DNA of 64,000 nucleotides from positions 372,001 through 436,000 of the forward strand of contig NZ_NIQU01000002.1 of assembly GCF_002741105.1 (NCBI RefSeq), written 5' to 3'. Origin of the DNA: Pseudomonas sediminis. GTDB lineage: Bacteria; Pseudomonadota; Gammaproteobacteria; Pseudomonadales; Pseudomonadaceae. Position 1 is the stretch's first letter, and each line of letters opens with the position of its first letter. The translations under genes and the position numbers were made by a program. The notes beneath the pieces are model-generated. The model searched no databases. It was given only the letters and a program-made list of their open reading frames with translations, and was not told the DNA's origin. Below, in pieces: positions 25,634 to 34,257 of the stretch.

Positions 25634-27373
25634 ATGCGCTCCACTGCCTTCAACCAACGCCTGCTGCGAGGCCAGACACCATCCTACGAGCGTCTGCAGG
25701 CCCGCCTGGCCGAGGATCACAGCAGCCAGCCCAGTCAGCCACAAGCCATTCATTGCGGCTGGGGCCGCCTGCTGATCGGCCATACCTACCCCGACGCCAC
25801 TGTCCTGGCCGAGTCCCTGCTGGACGAGCAGCCCGGTGAACGTGACATCGCCCTGTACGTGGCTGCCCCGCACCAGGTGCTGGCGCATGCACCGCAGCAA
25901 CTGTTTCTCGACCCATCCGACACGCTGCGCCTGTGGTTCACTGACTACCGCCCGGCGCGGCGCAGCTTTCGTGGTTTTCGTATTCGCCGGGCGCAGAACG
26001 ATGCCGACTGGCAGGCGATCAACTGCCTGTACCAGACCCGCGGCATGCTGCCGATCGACCCGGCCAAGCTCACGCCCTACAACGAGGGCGGCCCGACCTA
26101 CTGGCTGGCCGAGGACGAAGACAGCGGCGCGGTGATCGGCAGCGTCATGGGCCTCAACCACCAGCGCGCCTTCCGTGACCCGGAAAACGGCAGCAGCCTG
26201 TGGTGCCTGGCGGTCGACCCGCAATGCAGCCGGCCCGGTGTCGGCGAGGTACTGGTGCGTCACCTGATCGAGCACGGCATGAGCCGTGGCCTGAGCTACC
26301 TCGACCTGTCGGTGCTGCACGATAACAAGCAGGCCAAGAAGCTCTACGCCAAGCTCGGCTTCCGCGAGCTGCAGACCTTCAGCCTCAAGCGTAAGAACGG
26401 CATCAACCAGCCGCTTTTCCTCGGCCCCGGCCCGCAGGCCGAGCTCAACCCCTACGCGCGCATCATCGTCGACGAGGCGCTGCGCCGCGGCATCGAAGTG
26501 CAAGTGGATGACGCCGAGGCCGGGCTGTTCACCCTCAGTCACGGTGGCCGACGCATTCGCTGCCGCGAGTCGCTGTGCGACCTGACCAGCGCCGTGAGCA
26601 TGACCCTGTGCCAGGACAAGCGTCTGACTCACCGTGCCCTGTCGCGCGCCGACCTCAGCGTGCCAGCCCAGCGCCTGGCCGGCAGCGCCGAGGACAACGC
26701 CACTTTTCTCGCCGAACATGGCTCGGTTGTGGTCAAGCCAGTCGATGGCGAGCAAGGCCAGGGCGTGGCCGTGGACCTGCGTACGCCGGGCGAGGTGCAG
26801 GAAGCCATCGAGCGCGCCCGCGTGTTCGATCAGCGCGTACTGCTGGAGAGTTATCACGAAGGTCACGACCTGCGCGTACTGGTAATCGGCTACGAGGTGG
26901 TGGCCGCGGCCATCCGCCGCCCAGCCGAAATCATTGGCGATGGCCGCCACAGCATCGGCCAGCTGATCGATGCCCAGAGCCGTCGCCGCCAGGCCGCCAC
27001 CGGTGGCGAAAGCCGCATCCCCAAGGACGCCGAAACCCTCCGCACCCTGCATGGCGCCGGCCTCGACTACGACAGCGTGCTGCCCGCCGGCGAGCGCCTG
27101 GCCGTGCGCAAGACCGCCAACCTGCATACCGGCGGCACGCTGGAAGACGTCACCGCGATTCTCCATCCGACCCTGCGCGATGCTGCCATCAAGGCCGCAC
27201 GCGCCCTGGAAATCCCCGTGGTCGGCCTCGACCTGCTGGTGCCCGCCGCTGACCAGCCGGAGTACGTATTCATCGAAGCCAACGAGCGCGCCGGTCTGGC
27301 CAACCATGAGCCGCAGCCGACCGCCGAGCGCTTCGTCGACCTGCTGTTCCCGCTCAGCCAGGTATCGAGCTGA
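25634..27373 (+). CDS. ngg: N-acetylglutaminylglutamine synthetase
   Basis: 579 residues from ATG at 25634 (MRSTAFNQRLLRGQTPSYERL); earlier in-frame starts lack a ribosome-binding site and the chosen start gives the usual family length. It has two domains. An N-terminal GNAT acetyltransferase spans ~95-250 ('SLWCLAVDPQCSRPGVGEVLVRHLIEHGM', 'YLDLSVLHDNKQAKKLYAKLGF'). A C-terminal ATP-grasp ligase spans ~290-575 ('VVKPVDGEQGQGVAVDL', 'VVGLDLLVPAAD', 'FIEANERAGL'). It acetylates and joins two glutamines. It is the second gene of the NAGGN operon, whose product protects against osmotic stress. Confidence 0.94.
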   Translation: MRSTAFNQRLLRGQTPSYERLQARLAEDHSSQPSQPQAIHCGWGRLLIGHTYPDATVLAESLLDEQPGERDIALYVAAPHQVLAHAPQQLFLDPSDTLRLWFTDYRPARRSFRGFRIRRAQNDADWQAINCLYQTRGMLPIDPAKLTPYNEGGPTYWLAEDEDSGAVIGSVMGLNHQRAFRDPENGSSLWCLAVDPQCSRPGVGEVLVRHLIEHGMSRGLSYLDLSVLHDNKQAKKLYAKLGFRELQTFSLKRKNGINQPLFLGPGPQAELNPYARIIVDEALRRGIEVQVDDAEAGLFTLSHGGRRIRCRESLCDLTSAVSMTLCQDKRLTHRALSRADLSVPAQRLAGSAEDNATFLAEHGSVVVKPVDGEQGQGVAVDLRTPGEVQEAIERARVFDQRVLLESYHEGHDLRVLVIGYEVVAAAIRRPAEIIGDGRHSIGQLIDAQSRRRQAATGGESRIPKDAETLRTLHGAGLDYDSVLPAGERLAVRKTANLHTGGTLEDVTAILHPTLRDAAIKAARALEIPVVGLDLLVPAADQPEYVFIEANERAGLANHEPQPTAERFVDLLFPLSQVSS

Positions 27374-27387
27374 CCACTCTCCCCCGG

Positions 27388-27410
27388 CCCTCTCCCGCAC
27401 AGGGAGAGGG
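27388..27410. repeat. Short inverted repeat (ccctctccc)
   Basis: Perfect 9-bp arms ccctctccc / gggagaggg around gcaca, in the 62-nt ngg-peptidase gap. This is a common dispersed intergenic palindrome type in Pseudomonas. It is followed by an A-run, not T, so it is not a forward terminator. Confidence 0.65.
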
Positions 27411-27435
27411 GAAACCCGAATGCCGAGGAGCTTGC

Positions 27436-28635
27436 ATGCAACAACTACCCGAACCCGATCTCGACTACATGCAGAAGGTGCTGCTGGAGATGCTTGCCAT
27501 CCCTAGCCCCACCGGTTTCACCGACACCATCGTGCGCTACGTCGCCGAACGTCTCGAAGAGCTGGAAATTCCCTTCGAGCTGACCCGCCGCGGCACCATT
27601 CGCGCCACGTTACGCGGGCGCCAGAGCGAGTACGAGCGTTTCGACCGCGCCGTATCCGTGCATCTGGACACCATTGGCGCCATCGTCCGCGAGATCAAGG
27701 ACAACGGTCGCCTCGGCCTGGCGCCGGTAGGCTGCTGGTCGAGCCGCTTCGCCGAAGGCAGCCGTGTCAGCCTGTTCACCGACAACGGAGTGATCCGCGG
27801 CAGCGTACTGCCGCTGATGGCCTCGGGACACGCCTTCAACACCGCCGTCGACACCATGCCAGTAAGCTGGGATCACGTCGAACTGCGCCTGGACGCCTAC
27901 TGTGCCACCCGCGCTGATTGCGATTCGTTGGGTGTTTGCGTCGGTGATTTCGTCGCCTTCGATCCGCTGCCGGAGTTTTCCGAGAGCGGCCATATCAGCG
28001 CCCGCCACCTCGACGACAAGGCTGGCGCCGCAGCACTGCTGGCATCACTCAAGGCGATTCGAGATCAGGGCCTGCAACCGATGATCGACTGCCACCCGCT
28101 GTTCACCATCACCGAAGAGGTCGGCTCCGGCGCCGCCGCCGCCCTGCCCTGGGATGTCAGCGAGTTCGTCGGCATCGACATCGCTCCGGTCGCGCCGGGC
28201 CAGCAGTCAAGCGAGCACGCCGTCAGCGTGGCCATGCAGGACTCCGGCGGCCCCTACGACTATCACCTGTCACGTCAGTTGCTGCGCCTGGCAACCGAAC
28301 AGGACGTACCGGTACGCCGCGACCTGTTCCGCTACTACCACAGTGACGCGCAATCGGCAGTCACCGCCGGCCATGACATCCGCACGGCGCTGTTGGCCTT
28401 CGGCTGCGACGCGACTCACGGCTATGAACGCACCCATATCGACAGCCTCAAGGCCCTCAGCCGCCTGCTCACCGCCTACATGATGAGCCCGCCGGTGTTC
28501 GCCAGTGATGCGCAACCGGCACAGGGCTCGCTCGAGCGCTTCAGCCACCAGCTGGAGCATGACGCGCAGATGGAAAGCGATACCCGAGTGCCGCCGGTGG
28601 ACAGCCTGGTTGGCCAACATGATCGGGACGCTTGA
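27436..28635 (+). CDS. NAGGN-associated M42/M20-type metallopeptidase
   Basis: 399 residues. Metal-site motifs of the M42 family are visible: 'VSVHLDTIGAIV' (~72, first His/Asp), 'ISARHLDDKAGAAALLAS' (~190, bridging Asp), 'TITEEVGSGAAAAL' (~225, catalytic Glu-Glu) and the final His in 'THGYERTH'. This peptidase is a standing partner of asnO and ngg; it may degrade or recycle the NAGGN dipeptide, though its exact role is less well established. It is third in the operon and followed by a strong terminator. Confidence 0.9.
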   Translation: MQQLPEPDLDYMQKVLLEMLAIPSPTGFTDTIVRYVAERLEELEIPFELTRRGTIRATLRGRQSEYERFDRAVSVHLDTIGAIVREIKDNGRLGLAPVGCWSSRFAEGSRVSLFTDNGVIRGSVLPLMASGHAFNTAVDTMPVSWDHVELRLDAYCATRADCDSLGVCVGDFVAFDPLPEFSESGHISARHLDDKAGAAALLASLKAIRDQGLQPMIDCHPLFTITEEVGSGAAAALPWDVSEFVGIDIAPVAPGQQSSEHAVSVAMQDSGGPYDYHLSRQLLRLATEQDVPVRRDLFRYYHSDAQSAVTAGHDIRTALLAFGCDATHGYERTHIDSLKALSRLLTAYMMSPPVFASDAQPAQGSLERFSHQLEHDAQMESDTRVPPVDSLVGQHDRDA

Positions 28636-28675
28636 AGGCTTGAGCGCATAAAGGCAAAGTGACACACAGAACGAC

Positions 28676-28699
28676 AGGGGAGCATCAGCTCCCCTTTTT
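28676..28699 (+). terminator. Terminator of NAGGN operon
   Basis: 8-bp stem aggggagc / gctcccct with loop atca, followed by TTTTT, 40 nt after the peptidase stop. It separates the metabolic operon from the hybrid kinase. Confidence 0.88.
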
Positions 28700-28791
28700 C
28701 TGGCCTGCAGTCAGTGGCCAACCTTAGGGCCGTCGCCAAGCGACGTTGAACATGACACCCCGGCCATTTCCTGGCCTTCTGAGGTTCACGG

Positions 28792-31542
28792 ATGCCTCGC
28801 GTCTTTCTGGCCTTGCTGTTGCTCTGGCTCGCCTGCCCCAGTTGGGCGCTTACGCCTGCGTCGCTCGACAGCGACGACCTGCGCCTATCCCTGGGCCCTT
28901 ACACCGGTTATTACGAAGACATAAACGGCACCCTGAGCATCGAGCAGGTGCAGGCGCTGGATGATGACGCCTTCAAGGCCCTGGGCGGTGAACATGCCAA
29001 CCTCGGCAAGAACGCATCGGTGTGGTGGTTCAAGGTTCGCCTGGTCAACGCCCTGAACCATGAGCTGGGCGGCTATCTCGAAGTCAACTATCCGTTGCTC
29101 GATCATCTGCAGGTGCACCTGATCGATCCGGAGGGCAACCGCCTGGAACAGGAAAGCGGCGACACTTTCGCCTTCTCCCAGCGGCCGGTGCAGGTCCGCA
29201 ATTTCTGGTTTCCCATGCAGCTGGAGCCCGGTGTCAGCACTCTGCTGATCCGCGTGGAGACCACCAGCACGGTGTTCGTGCCGCTATTCTTCGCCACCTA
29301 CGGTGCCAGCGCAGCCGCGCAGGAAAACCTGATGGGCTTCAACGGCGCGTTCTACGGCGTGCTGTTCGCCATGTTCTGCTACAACCTGTTCCTCTACCTG
29401 TCGCTGCGTGAATCGGCCTACCTCTGGTACCTGGCCTACAACCTCAACGTCGGCCTGCTCGCGGCGTGCTTCGACGGCATGCTGTTCAAGCTGCTGCCCG
29501 AGCACGTGGCCTTTCAGTCGGTCAGCATCTACATCCTGATGTACGCGCACTGCCTCACGGCCATCCAGTTCAGCCGCCATTTCCTGCATGCACGCCAGTA
29601 TTTCCCGCGCCTGGATACCGGCCTGCGCCTGCTGATGTTGGTCTGCGTCGGCTGCCTGCTATCGATACCACTGATCGGCTTCGCCGCCTGGAACATCCTG
29701 GCCAGCGTCACCGTCTCGCTGGTGTCACTGATCCTGCTGCTGACCGGCATCTACGTATGGCGTCGTGGCGTGCGTTATGGCTCCTATTACACCCTGGCCT
29801 GGGCCATCCTGCTGTTCGCCTTCATCCAGGCCACCACCGGCTCTCTGGGCCTTGAGGTCTTCGGTGTATTCGGCGCCACGGCGGTTAAAATCGGAGTGAC
29901 CATCGAGCTGATCACCCTGTCCATCGGCCTGGCCGACCGCATCAACCTGCTCAAGGAAGAAGGCTTCCAGTCGCGTCGGGCGGCCGAGCAGGCGGCATTC
30001 GAGAACCAGGCCAAGAGTCGCTTCCTGGCCAAGATGAGCCACGAAATTCGCACACCGCTCAACGGCGTGCTGGGCATGTTGCAACTGCTGCGCGAAACAC
30101 CGCTGGATCGCAGCCAGCGCTTCTACGTCGACACCATTTCCAGCTCCGGCAGCTCGTTGATGGCGGTGATCAACGACATCCTCGACTACGCCCGCATCGA
30201 GTCCGGCAAGCTCAGCCTGGAGCAGATCGAGTTCGACCTGGAAGACATGATTTCCGAGACGCTCAGCCTGTTCACCGGCCAGGCGCTGGACAAACGCCTG
30301 CGCCTCTATGTCAGCTTGGAAAACGGCGTACCCCGGCGCATTCAGGGTGATCCGACGCGGCTTAAACAGGTGTTGATGAACCTGCTCAGCAACGCTCTCA
30401 AGTTCACTGCCGAAGGCCATGTGGCCGTCAGCGTCAGCCGCCGCAGCGACAGCCATGGCCGGCCGCATCTGGTGTTCGCCGTCAGCGACAGTGGCATCGG
30501 TATCAGTGAGCAGGCACTGGCGCAATTGTTCGAATCTTTCGCTCAGGGCGACTCCAGCACTACTCGCCGCTATGGCGGCAGTGGTCTGGGCTTGGCCATC
30601 AGCAAAGAGCTGGTGGAGATGATGGGCGGTAGAATCGAAGTGCAGAGCACCCTGGGCCAGGGCACCCGCTTCGCGTTCGACATGCCGCTACTGGCCGAAC
30701 AGGAAACAACCGACGAGCTCAACCGCCTGCTGGCCGGCCGCACCGCCCTGCTCGCCTCGCTCGACGGCCTGGGCCTGGACGCCATGAGCCGTCTGCTCGG
30801 GCGCTGGGGCATGCGCACCGAGCGCTGCCAGACGCCAGAGCGGCTGCAGGATTATCTGGAGGATTTCGCTGCGCCGCCGCTGCTGGTATTGATGGCGCCC
30901 TGGCCAGGTGGCGTCAACCACTGGCTCGACTCACTCAGGCCCAAGCTGCAGGCGCAACAGCGCGTGCTGCTGGTCTGCCCGCCCGAGGCCTGCCAACATC
31001 TGCCGGCGAGCCATGGTCTGCGCCTGCAACACCTGGCCCAACCCGTGGCAATCAACGCGCTGCGCCAGGCCTTGAACGGGCTGTATGAAGAACCCAGAGC
31101 ACAGGTACATCAGTTGGTCAGAGAAATACGCAGCGACAACAGCGAAGCCCCCTGCATTCTGGTGGCGGAGGACAACCCGGTGAACCAGCTGGTGGTTCAG
31201 GGCTTTTTGAAGAAACGTGGCTACAGCGTGCGCCTGGTAGTCGACGGCCAGGCGGCGGTGGACGAATACGCTCGCGACCCGGCAGCCGTGCACTTGATCC
31301 TGATGGATTGCGAGATGCCGGTGATGGACGGCTTCGAAGCCACACGGCAAATCCGCCGGCTCGAACGCGACCGGCAACTCGCTGCCGTCCCCATCATCGC
31401 ACTGACCGCGCATATCCTCGAGGAACACCGTCAGCACGGTCTGGACGCTGGCATGGATGATTTCCTCGGCAAACCGCTGGATAGCGCCCTGCTCTACAGC
31501 ACGCTGGAGCATCACCTCAAGCGGCCCGGCACGATGCACTGA
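28792..31542 (+). CDS. Hybrid sensor histidine kinase with 7TMR-DISM input
   Basis: 916 residues. A signal peptide (~1-20) precedes a periplasmic 7TMR-DISMED2 beta-sandwich (~30-170), seven membrane segments (~180-385), and a HisKA dimerisation domain with phospho-His ~417 in '[11 protein letters not shown]'. The HATPase domain has 'ISNALKF'-type N-box and 'DSGIGI' / 'GSGLGLAI' G-boxes. A receiver (~785-905) follows with 'VAEDNPVN' and Asp ~838 in '[13 protein letters not shown]'. Position directly after the NAGGN operon is conserved in P. aeruginosa, suggesting an osmotic or envelope cue. DISMED2 domains often bind carbohydrates. No HPt or DNA-binding output is fused. Confidence 0.92.
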   Translation: MPRVFLALLLLWLACPSWALTPASLDSDDLRLSLGPYTGYYEDINGTLSIEQVQALDDDAFKALGGEHANLGKNASVWWFKVRLVNALNHELGGYLEVNYPLLDHLQVHLIDPEGNRLEQESGDTFAFSQRPVQVRNFWFPMQLEPGVSTLLIRVETTSTVFVPLFFATYGASAAAQENLMGFNGAFYGVLFAMFCYNLFLYLSLRESAYLWYLAYNLNVGLLAACFDGMLFKLLPEHVAFQSVSIYILMYAHCLTAIQFSRHFLHARQYFPRLDTGLRLLMLVCVGCLLSIPLIGFAAWNILASVTVSLVSLILLLTGIYVWRRGVRYGSYYTLAWAILLFAFIQATTGSLGLEVFGVFGATAVKIGVTIELITLSIGLADRINLLKEEGFQSRRAAEQAAFENQAKSRFLAKMSHEIRTPLNGVLGMLQLLRETPLDRSQRFYVDTISSSGSSLMAVINDILDYARIESGKLSLEQIEFDLEDMISETLSLFTGQALDKRLRLYVSLENGVPRRIQGDPTRLKQVLMNLLSNALKFTAEGHVAVSVSRRSDSHGRPHLVFAVSDSGIGISEQALAQLFESFAQGDSSTTRRYGGSGLGLAISKELVEMMGGRIEVQSTLGQGTRFAFDMPLLAEQETTDELNRLLAGRTALLASLDGLGLDAMSRLLGRWGMRTERCQTPERLQDYLEDFAAPPLLVLMAPWPGGVNHWLDSLRPKLQAQQRVLLVCPPEACQHLPASHGLRLQHLAQPVAINALRQALNGLYEEPRAQVHQLVREIRSDNSEAPCILVAEDNPVNQLVVQGFLKKRGYSVRLVVDGQAAVDEYARDPAAVHLILMDCEMPVMDGFEATRQIRRLERDRQLAAVPIIALTAHILEEHRQHGLDAGMDDFLGKPLDSALLYSTLEHHLKRPGTMH

Positions 31543-31579
31543 GGAAGCTCGCAGCATGGAGCCCTGTGGCTCTATCATG

Positions 31580-31598
31580 GACTCCAATAACTGGAGTC
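31580..31598. promoter_or_regulatory. Inverted repeat upstream of yheU
   Basis: gactcca / tggagtc arms around ataac, ending 7 nt before the GTG start of the YheU gene. It could be an operator or an mRNA hairpin near the ribosome-binding site. Confidence 0.4.
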
Positions 31599-31605
31599 AC
31601 TCGCT

Positions 31606-31857
31606 GTGCTGATCCCCGCTGACCTGCTGCAAGCCGACACCCTCACCGCCCTGATCGAAGATTTCGTCACCCGTGACGGGACCGACAATGGCGATGAAAC
31701 CCCGCTGGAAACCCGCGTGCAACGCGTGCGTCGCGCCCTGGACAAGGGCGAAGCGGTGATCGTCTTCGATCCTGATAGCCAGCAATGCCAGTTGGCGATG
31801 AAGCGTGACGTGCCCAAGGAATGGCTGGAAGCCTTGCAGCAATCGCTCAGTGATTGA
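31606..31857 (+). CDS. yheU: YheU family (UPF0270) protein
   Basis: 83 residues with a GTG start. 'MLIPADLLQADTLTALIEDFVTRDGTDNGDETPLETRVQRV' is diagnostic for the small YheU/UPF0270 family. Cytoplasmic, function unknown. Its last 11 nt overlap the convergent end of the Tag-like gene. Confidence 0.92.
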   Translation: MLIPADLLQADTLTALIEDFVTRDGTDNGDETPLETRVQRVRRALDKGEAVIVFDPDSQQCQLAMKRDVPKEWLEALQQSLSD

Positions 31858-32518
31858 CCGTATGCGCCAGCATCACCGATAGCTGACACAGCGGTCGACC
31901 GCTTTCGGCCTGCCACTGGTTGAACGCCGCCTGCACCGCGGCCAGGTCTTTCAGGCTGGTCGGCGCCTTGTCGATCACGTCCTGCGCTTTCAGCGCGGCG
32001 ACCATGTCATCGGTGGGAATGAAGGTGTCCTTGCCCACCATGCGCAGAAAACGCGGCGCCGACAGGCCGCCAAGCTGACTGCCATGCTTGGCCAGGTATT
32101 TCCACAGGCCGACGATGTCGGTCACCGGCCAATCGGCGATCAGGGTGCCAAAGCTGCCTTTTTCACGACGCACATCGAGGATGAACTGGGCGTTGCGCGG
32201 CACGCTTTTCAGCTTGCCCAGGTGGCGAATCAACCGCGCATCCTGCATCAGGTTCTCCAGGCGTTCGGCGCCCATCAGCACCACCTTCTCCGGATCGAAG
32301 CCAAAGAAAACCTGCTCGAAGGCCGGCCATTTGGCGTCCACCAGACTGTGCTTGAGACCGGCGCGGAAGATGCGCAGGCTGATCAGCGACAGATAACGGT
32401 CATCACTCAGCGCCCGCAGTTCGGCATCGCTACGCGGCTGCGGCAGCATGGCCTCCAGTGCCTTCGCCGAGCCGAAGCGATTGAGGCAAAACTCGTGCAG
32501 CCACTTGTAATCACGCAT
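31847..32518 (-). CDS. DNA-3-methyladenine glycosylase I-like protein
   Basis: 223 residues. The middle part aligns with the Tag family: 'FFGFDPEKVVLMGAERLENLMQDARLIRHLGKLKSVPRNAQFIL' parallels E. coli TagI. The N-terminal Cys of the TagI zinc site is absent. The region matching the TagI 'LEGQQAGLSW' motif reads 'LRIFRAGLKHSLV', so the conserved Glu is not there, and the C-terminal Cys/His residues are also missing. It therefore belongs to the superfamily but may not be a standard 3-methyladenine glycosylase. It is convergent with yheU, overlapping by 11 nt. Confidence 0.75.
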   Translation of the reverse strand: MRDYKWLHEFCLNRFGSAKALEAMLPQPRSDAELRALSDDRYLSLISLRIFRAGLKHSLVDAKWPAFEQVFFGFDPEKVVLMGAERLENLMQDARLIRHLGKLKSVPRNAQFILDVRREKGSFGTLIADWPVTDIVGLWKYLAKHGSQLGGLSAPRFLRMVGKDTFIPTDDMVAALKAQDVIDKAPTSLKDLAAVQAAFNQWQAESGRPLCQLSVMLAHTVNH

Positions 32519-32581
32519 GAATCAAATCCTTCATGAAACGGATGACGAAGCCTGCACGCAGTAAGCCCCCGAGTACAAGCC

Positions 32582-32666
32582 CTGTAGGAGCCCCGCCCCG
32601 GGGCGAAGCGCTTTGTCTATGCGCCTCTGGCCTGAGCATATTCGCCGCGAGGCGTGGCTCCTACAG
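32582..32666. repeat. REP element (tgtaggagc type)
   Basis: Arms ctgtaggagcc and ggctcctacag enclose 'ccgccccggggcgaa' and 'ttcgccgcgaggcg'. It lies between the DAHP synthase 3' end (32678) and the Tag-like start. This is a common Pseudomonas REP/BIME class, related to the element at 59872. Confidence 0.75.
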
Positions 32667-32677
32667 CACAACGCCCC

Positions 32678-33742
32678 TCACCCACGCAAACGATCAGCCG
32701 CGTGGCGCAATACTGCTTTGGTGCCGCTCCAGCCCAGGCAGCCATCGGTGATCGATACGCCGTAACGCAGCTCACCGGACATCGCCTGACAACCGTCGAA
32801 CAGGTGGCTCTCCAGCATCACCCCGCGCAGGCTGTCATCGCCAGCCAGGCGCTGCTCGATCACGCTTTCCAGCACCGCAGGCTGACGCAAAGGGTCCTTG
32901 CCGCTATTGGCATGGCTGCAGTCGACCATGATGCGCGGTGCGATACCCTGACGCTGCAACGCCTCACGCGCGGCCGCCACGCTGGCGGCATCGTGGTTCG
33001 GCGCGCCGTGGCCGCCGCGCAACACCAGATGGGTGTCCGGGTTGCCCGCAGTGTGCAGCAGGGCCGGATGGCCGAGGTCGTCGATGCCAAAGTGCTGGTG
33101 CGGATGCGCCGCCGAGCGCATGGCGTCGCAGGCGATGCCTACACTGCCGTCGGTGCCGTTCTTGAAGCCCACCGGCAGATCCAAGCCGCTGACCATCTCA
33201 CGGTGCACCTGCGACTCACTGGTGCGCGCACCGATGGCCGCCCAGCCGAGCAGATCGTCGAAGTAACCAGCCGCCATCGGTTGCAGCAATTCGGTGGCCA
33301 GCGGTAGGCCGCGCTCGAGGATATCCAGCATCAATTGTCGCGACTGGCGCAGCCCTTCAGCCATGTCGCCACTGCCATCCAGGTTCGGATCGTACAGCAG
33401 CCCTTTCCAACCGACGGTGGTGCGCGGTTTTTCCACGTAGGCGCGCATCACCAGCAGCAACTGATCGTCGACCTGCGGCGCCAGTTCAGCCAGGCGCTCG
33501 GCGTATTCGAGGGCGCTGCTGCGGTCGTGCAGAGAACAGGGGCCAACCACCACCAGCAGGCGTGGGTCGCGGCGATCGAGCACGGCGCGGATGGCGTCGC
33601 GGTCAGCGGCGATACGTTCGGCAAGGGCGGCGGATAGCGGCAAGCGCTGGCGCAAGACGGCGGGGCTGGGCAGCGGCTGGGCGCTGCGGCGGGCGATGCT
33701 GGTAACGGGCGAAGCGAGTTGAGCAGAGACGGAAGCATTCAT
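32678..33742 (-). CDS. aroF: 3-deoxy-7-phosphoheptulonate synthase, type I
   Basis: 354 residues. First step of the shikimate pathway: phosphoenolpyruvate plus erythrose 4-phosphate to DAHP. Motifs: 'VVVGPCSLHDRSSALEYAERL' (~65), 'MRAYVEKPRTTVGWKGLLYDPNLDG' (~98), 'IGARTSESQVHREMVSGLDLPVGFKNGTDG' (~170), 'LRGGHGAPNHD' and 'MVDCSHANSGKD', with the metal-binding Cys in 'GPCS' and His in 'CSHAN'. Type I alpha enzymes are feedback-inhibited by Tyr, Phe or Trp; the aromatic leader peptides upstream suggest Tyr/Phe control. Between the terminator and the ATG sits a second leader peptide. Confidence 0.93.
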   Translation of the reverse strand: MNASVSAQLASPVTSIARRSAQPLPSPAVLRQRLPLSAALAERIAADRDAIRAVLDRRDPRLLVVVGPCSLHDRSSALEYAERLAELAPQVDDQLLLVMRAYVEKPRTTVGWKGLLYDPNLDGSGDMAEGLRQSRQLMLDILERGLPLATELLQPMAAGYFDDLLGWAAIGARTSESQVHREMVSGLDLPVGFKNGTDGSVGIACDAMRSAAHPHQHFGIDDLGHPALLHTAGNPDTHLVLRGGHGAPNHDAASVAAAREALQRQGIAPRIMVDCSHANSGKDPLRQPAVLESVIEQRLAGDDSLRGVMLESHLFDGCQAMSGELRYGVSITDGCLGWSGTKAVLRHAADRLRG

Positions 33743-33786
33743 GATCTGGCGGTTCCTTGGCCGGCGCGGTCGATGCCGCGGCGGCG

Positions 33787-33876
33787 CTAACTGAGTGTTC
33801 GTGGCAAAGGTGTCAGGGCGGTGGTGACGCTGCTAAATCGCCAGTCGTAGCGGTAGTTGCGGTAATAACGGTTCAT
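33787..33876 (-). CDS. Aromatic leader peptide 2 (MNRYYRNYRYDWRF...)
   Basis: 29 codons: MNRYYRNYRYDWRFSSVTTA then LTPLPRTLS. Four Tyr, one Trp and one Phe occur in the first 14 residues. GAGGACTCACAG supplies a ribosome-binding site. It ends 44 nt before the aroF ATG and starts 36 nt after the T-run of the terminator, so it can only be translated from read-through transcripts (or an unseen internal promoter). Translational coupling or a second stalling checkpoint is an inference. Confidence 0.65.
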   Translation of the reverse strand: MNRYYRNYRYDWRFSSVTTALTPLPRTLS

Positions 33877-33911
33877 CTGTGAGTCCTCGATCTGTGGCCG
33901 TTTTTCGGCCG

Positions 33912-33949
33912 GAAAAAACAAAACCCCCGGTCGGGTTGCCGACCGGGGG
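33912..33949 (-). terminator. Attenuator terminator upstream of aroF
   Basis: Perfect 11-bp stem cccccggtcgg / ccgaccggggg with loop gttg; read on the minus strand it is followed by TTTTGTTTTTT. It lies 56 nt after leader peptide 1 and 36 nt before leader peptide 2. A second hairpin at about 33972-33996 (ggcg.. / ..cgcc) lies between leader 1 and the terminator, and its 'gccgcctg' arm could alternatively pair with 'caggcgc' inside the end of leader 1. These are components of a transcription attenuator. Confidence 0.85.
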
Positions 33950-34005
33950 TTTTCTGGAAAACGTCTCTGGTGGCGACCCTGGTGTCTCAGGCCGCCTGTG
34001 GGGTA

Positions 34006-34137
34006 TCAGGCGCGCCTGTGGCTAAACCAATACCCAAAGAAGTAATACGCCGCAGCCACAAGCGACTGCGCACGCGCCAACGCGGCGCGCGAGGCACCGG
34101 CTTGCAGCATGGACAGGAGGTTGAGGCTGGCTGACAT
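34006..34137 (-). CDS. Aromatic leader peptide 1 (...YYFFGYWF...)
   Basis: 43 codons from ATG at 34137 with GGAG AATTCC upstream. The peptide begins MSASLNLLSMLQAGASRAAL and ends 'AAAYYFFGYWFSHRRA'. Seven of eight consecutive residues (codons at 34047-34024) are aromatic, about 75 nt before the terminator stem. That is the geometry of classical amino-acid attenuators. It is the first ORF downstream of the putative promoter at 34162-34191. Confidence 0.75.
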   Translation of the reverse strand: MSASLNLLSMLQAGASRAALARAQSLVAAAYYFFGYWFSHRRA

Positions 34138-34161
34138 GGAATTCTCCAAAGCGATGGCCGA

Positions 34162-34191
34162 ACCATACTCCAGGCCTTTGCGGCCTGGCAA
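34162..34191 (-). promoter_or_regulatory. Putative aroF leader promoter with palindromic spacer
   Basis: Minus-strand TTGCCA (34191-34186), 18-nt spacer, TATGGT (34167-34162). A perfect palindrome ccaggcc / ggcctgg (34170-34188) fills the spacer and could be an operator. No TyrR-type TGTAAA-N6-TTTACA box is seen. Confidence 0.5.
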
Positions 34192-34194
34192 GCG

Positions 34195-34253
34195 TCGCGG
34201 CTAAAGCCCCTCTCACGGATTCGAGTCACATGTGGGAGGGGCTTCAGCCGCGA
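34195..34253. repeat. REP element (gtgggaggggcttcagccgcga type)
   Basis: Long arms 34195-34216 and 34232-34253 (cgcggctaaagcccctctcac against gtgggaggggcttcagccgcg) with a 15-nt loop. It lies between ttcA's end and the aroF leader promoter and may serve as a transcription barrier for ttcA. Confidence 0.8.
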
Positions 34254-34257
34254 TGGC

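Noticed and set aside
25580..27400. 606-codon minus-strand frame antisense to ngg
   Set aside because: Ngg on the plus strand has intact GNAT and ATP-grasp domains and operon context.
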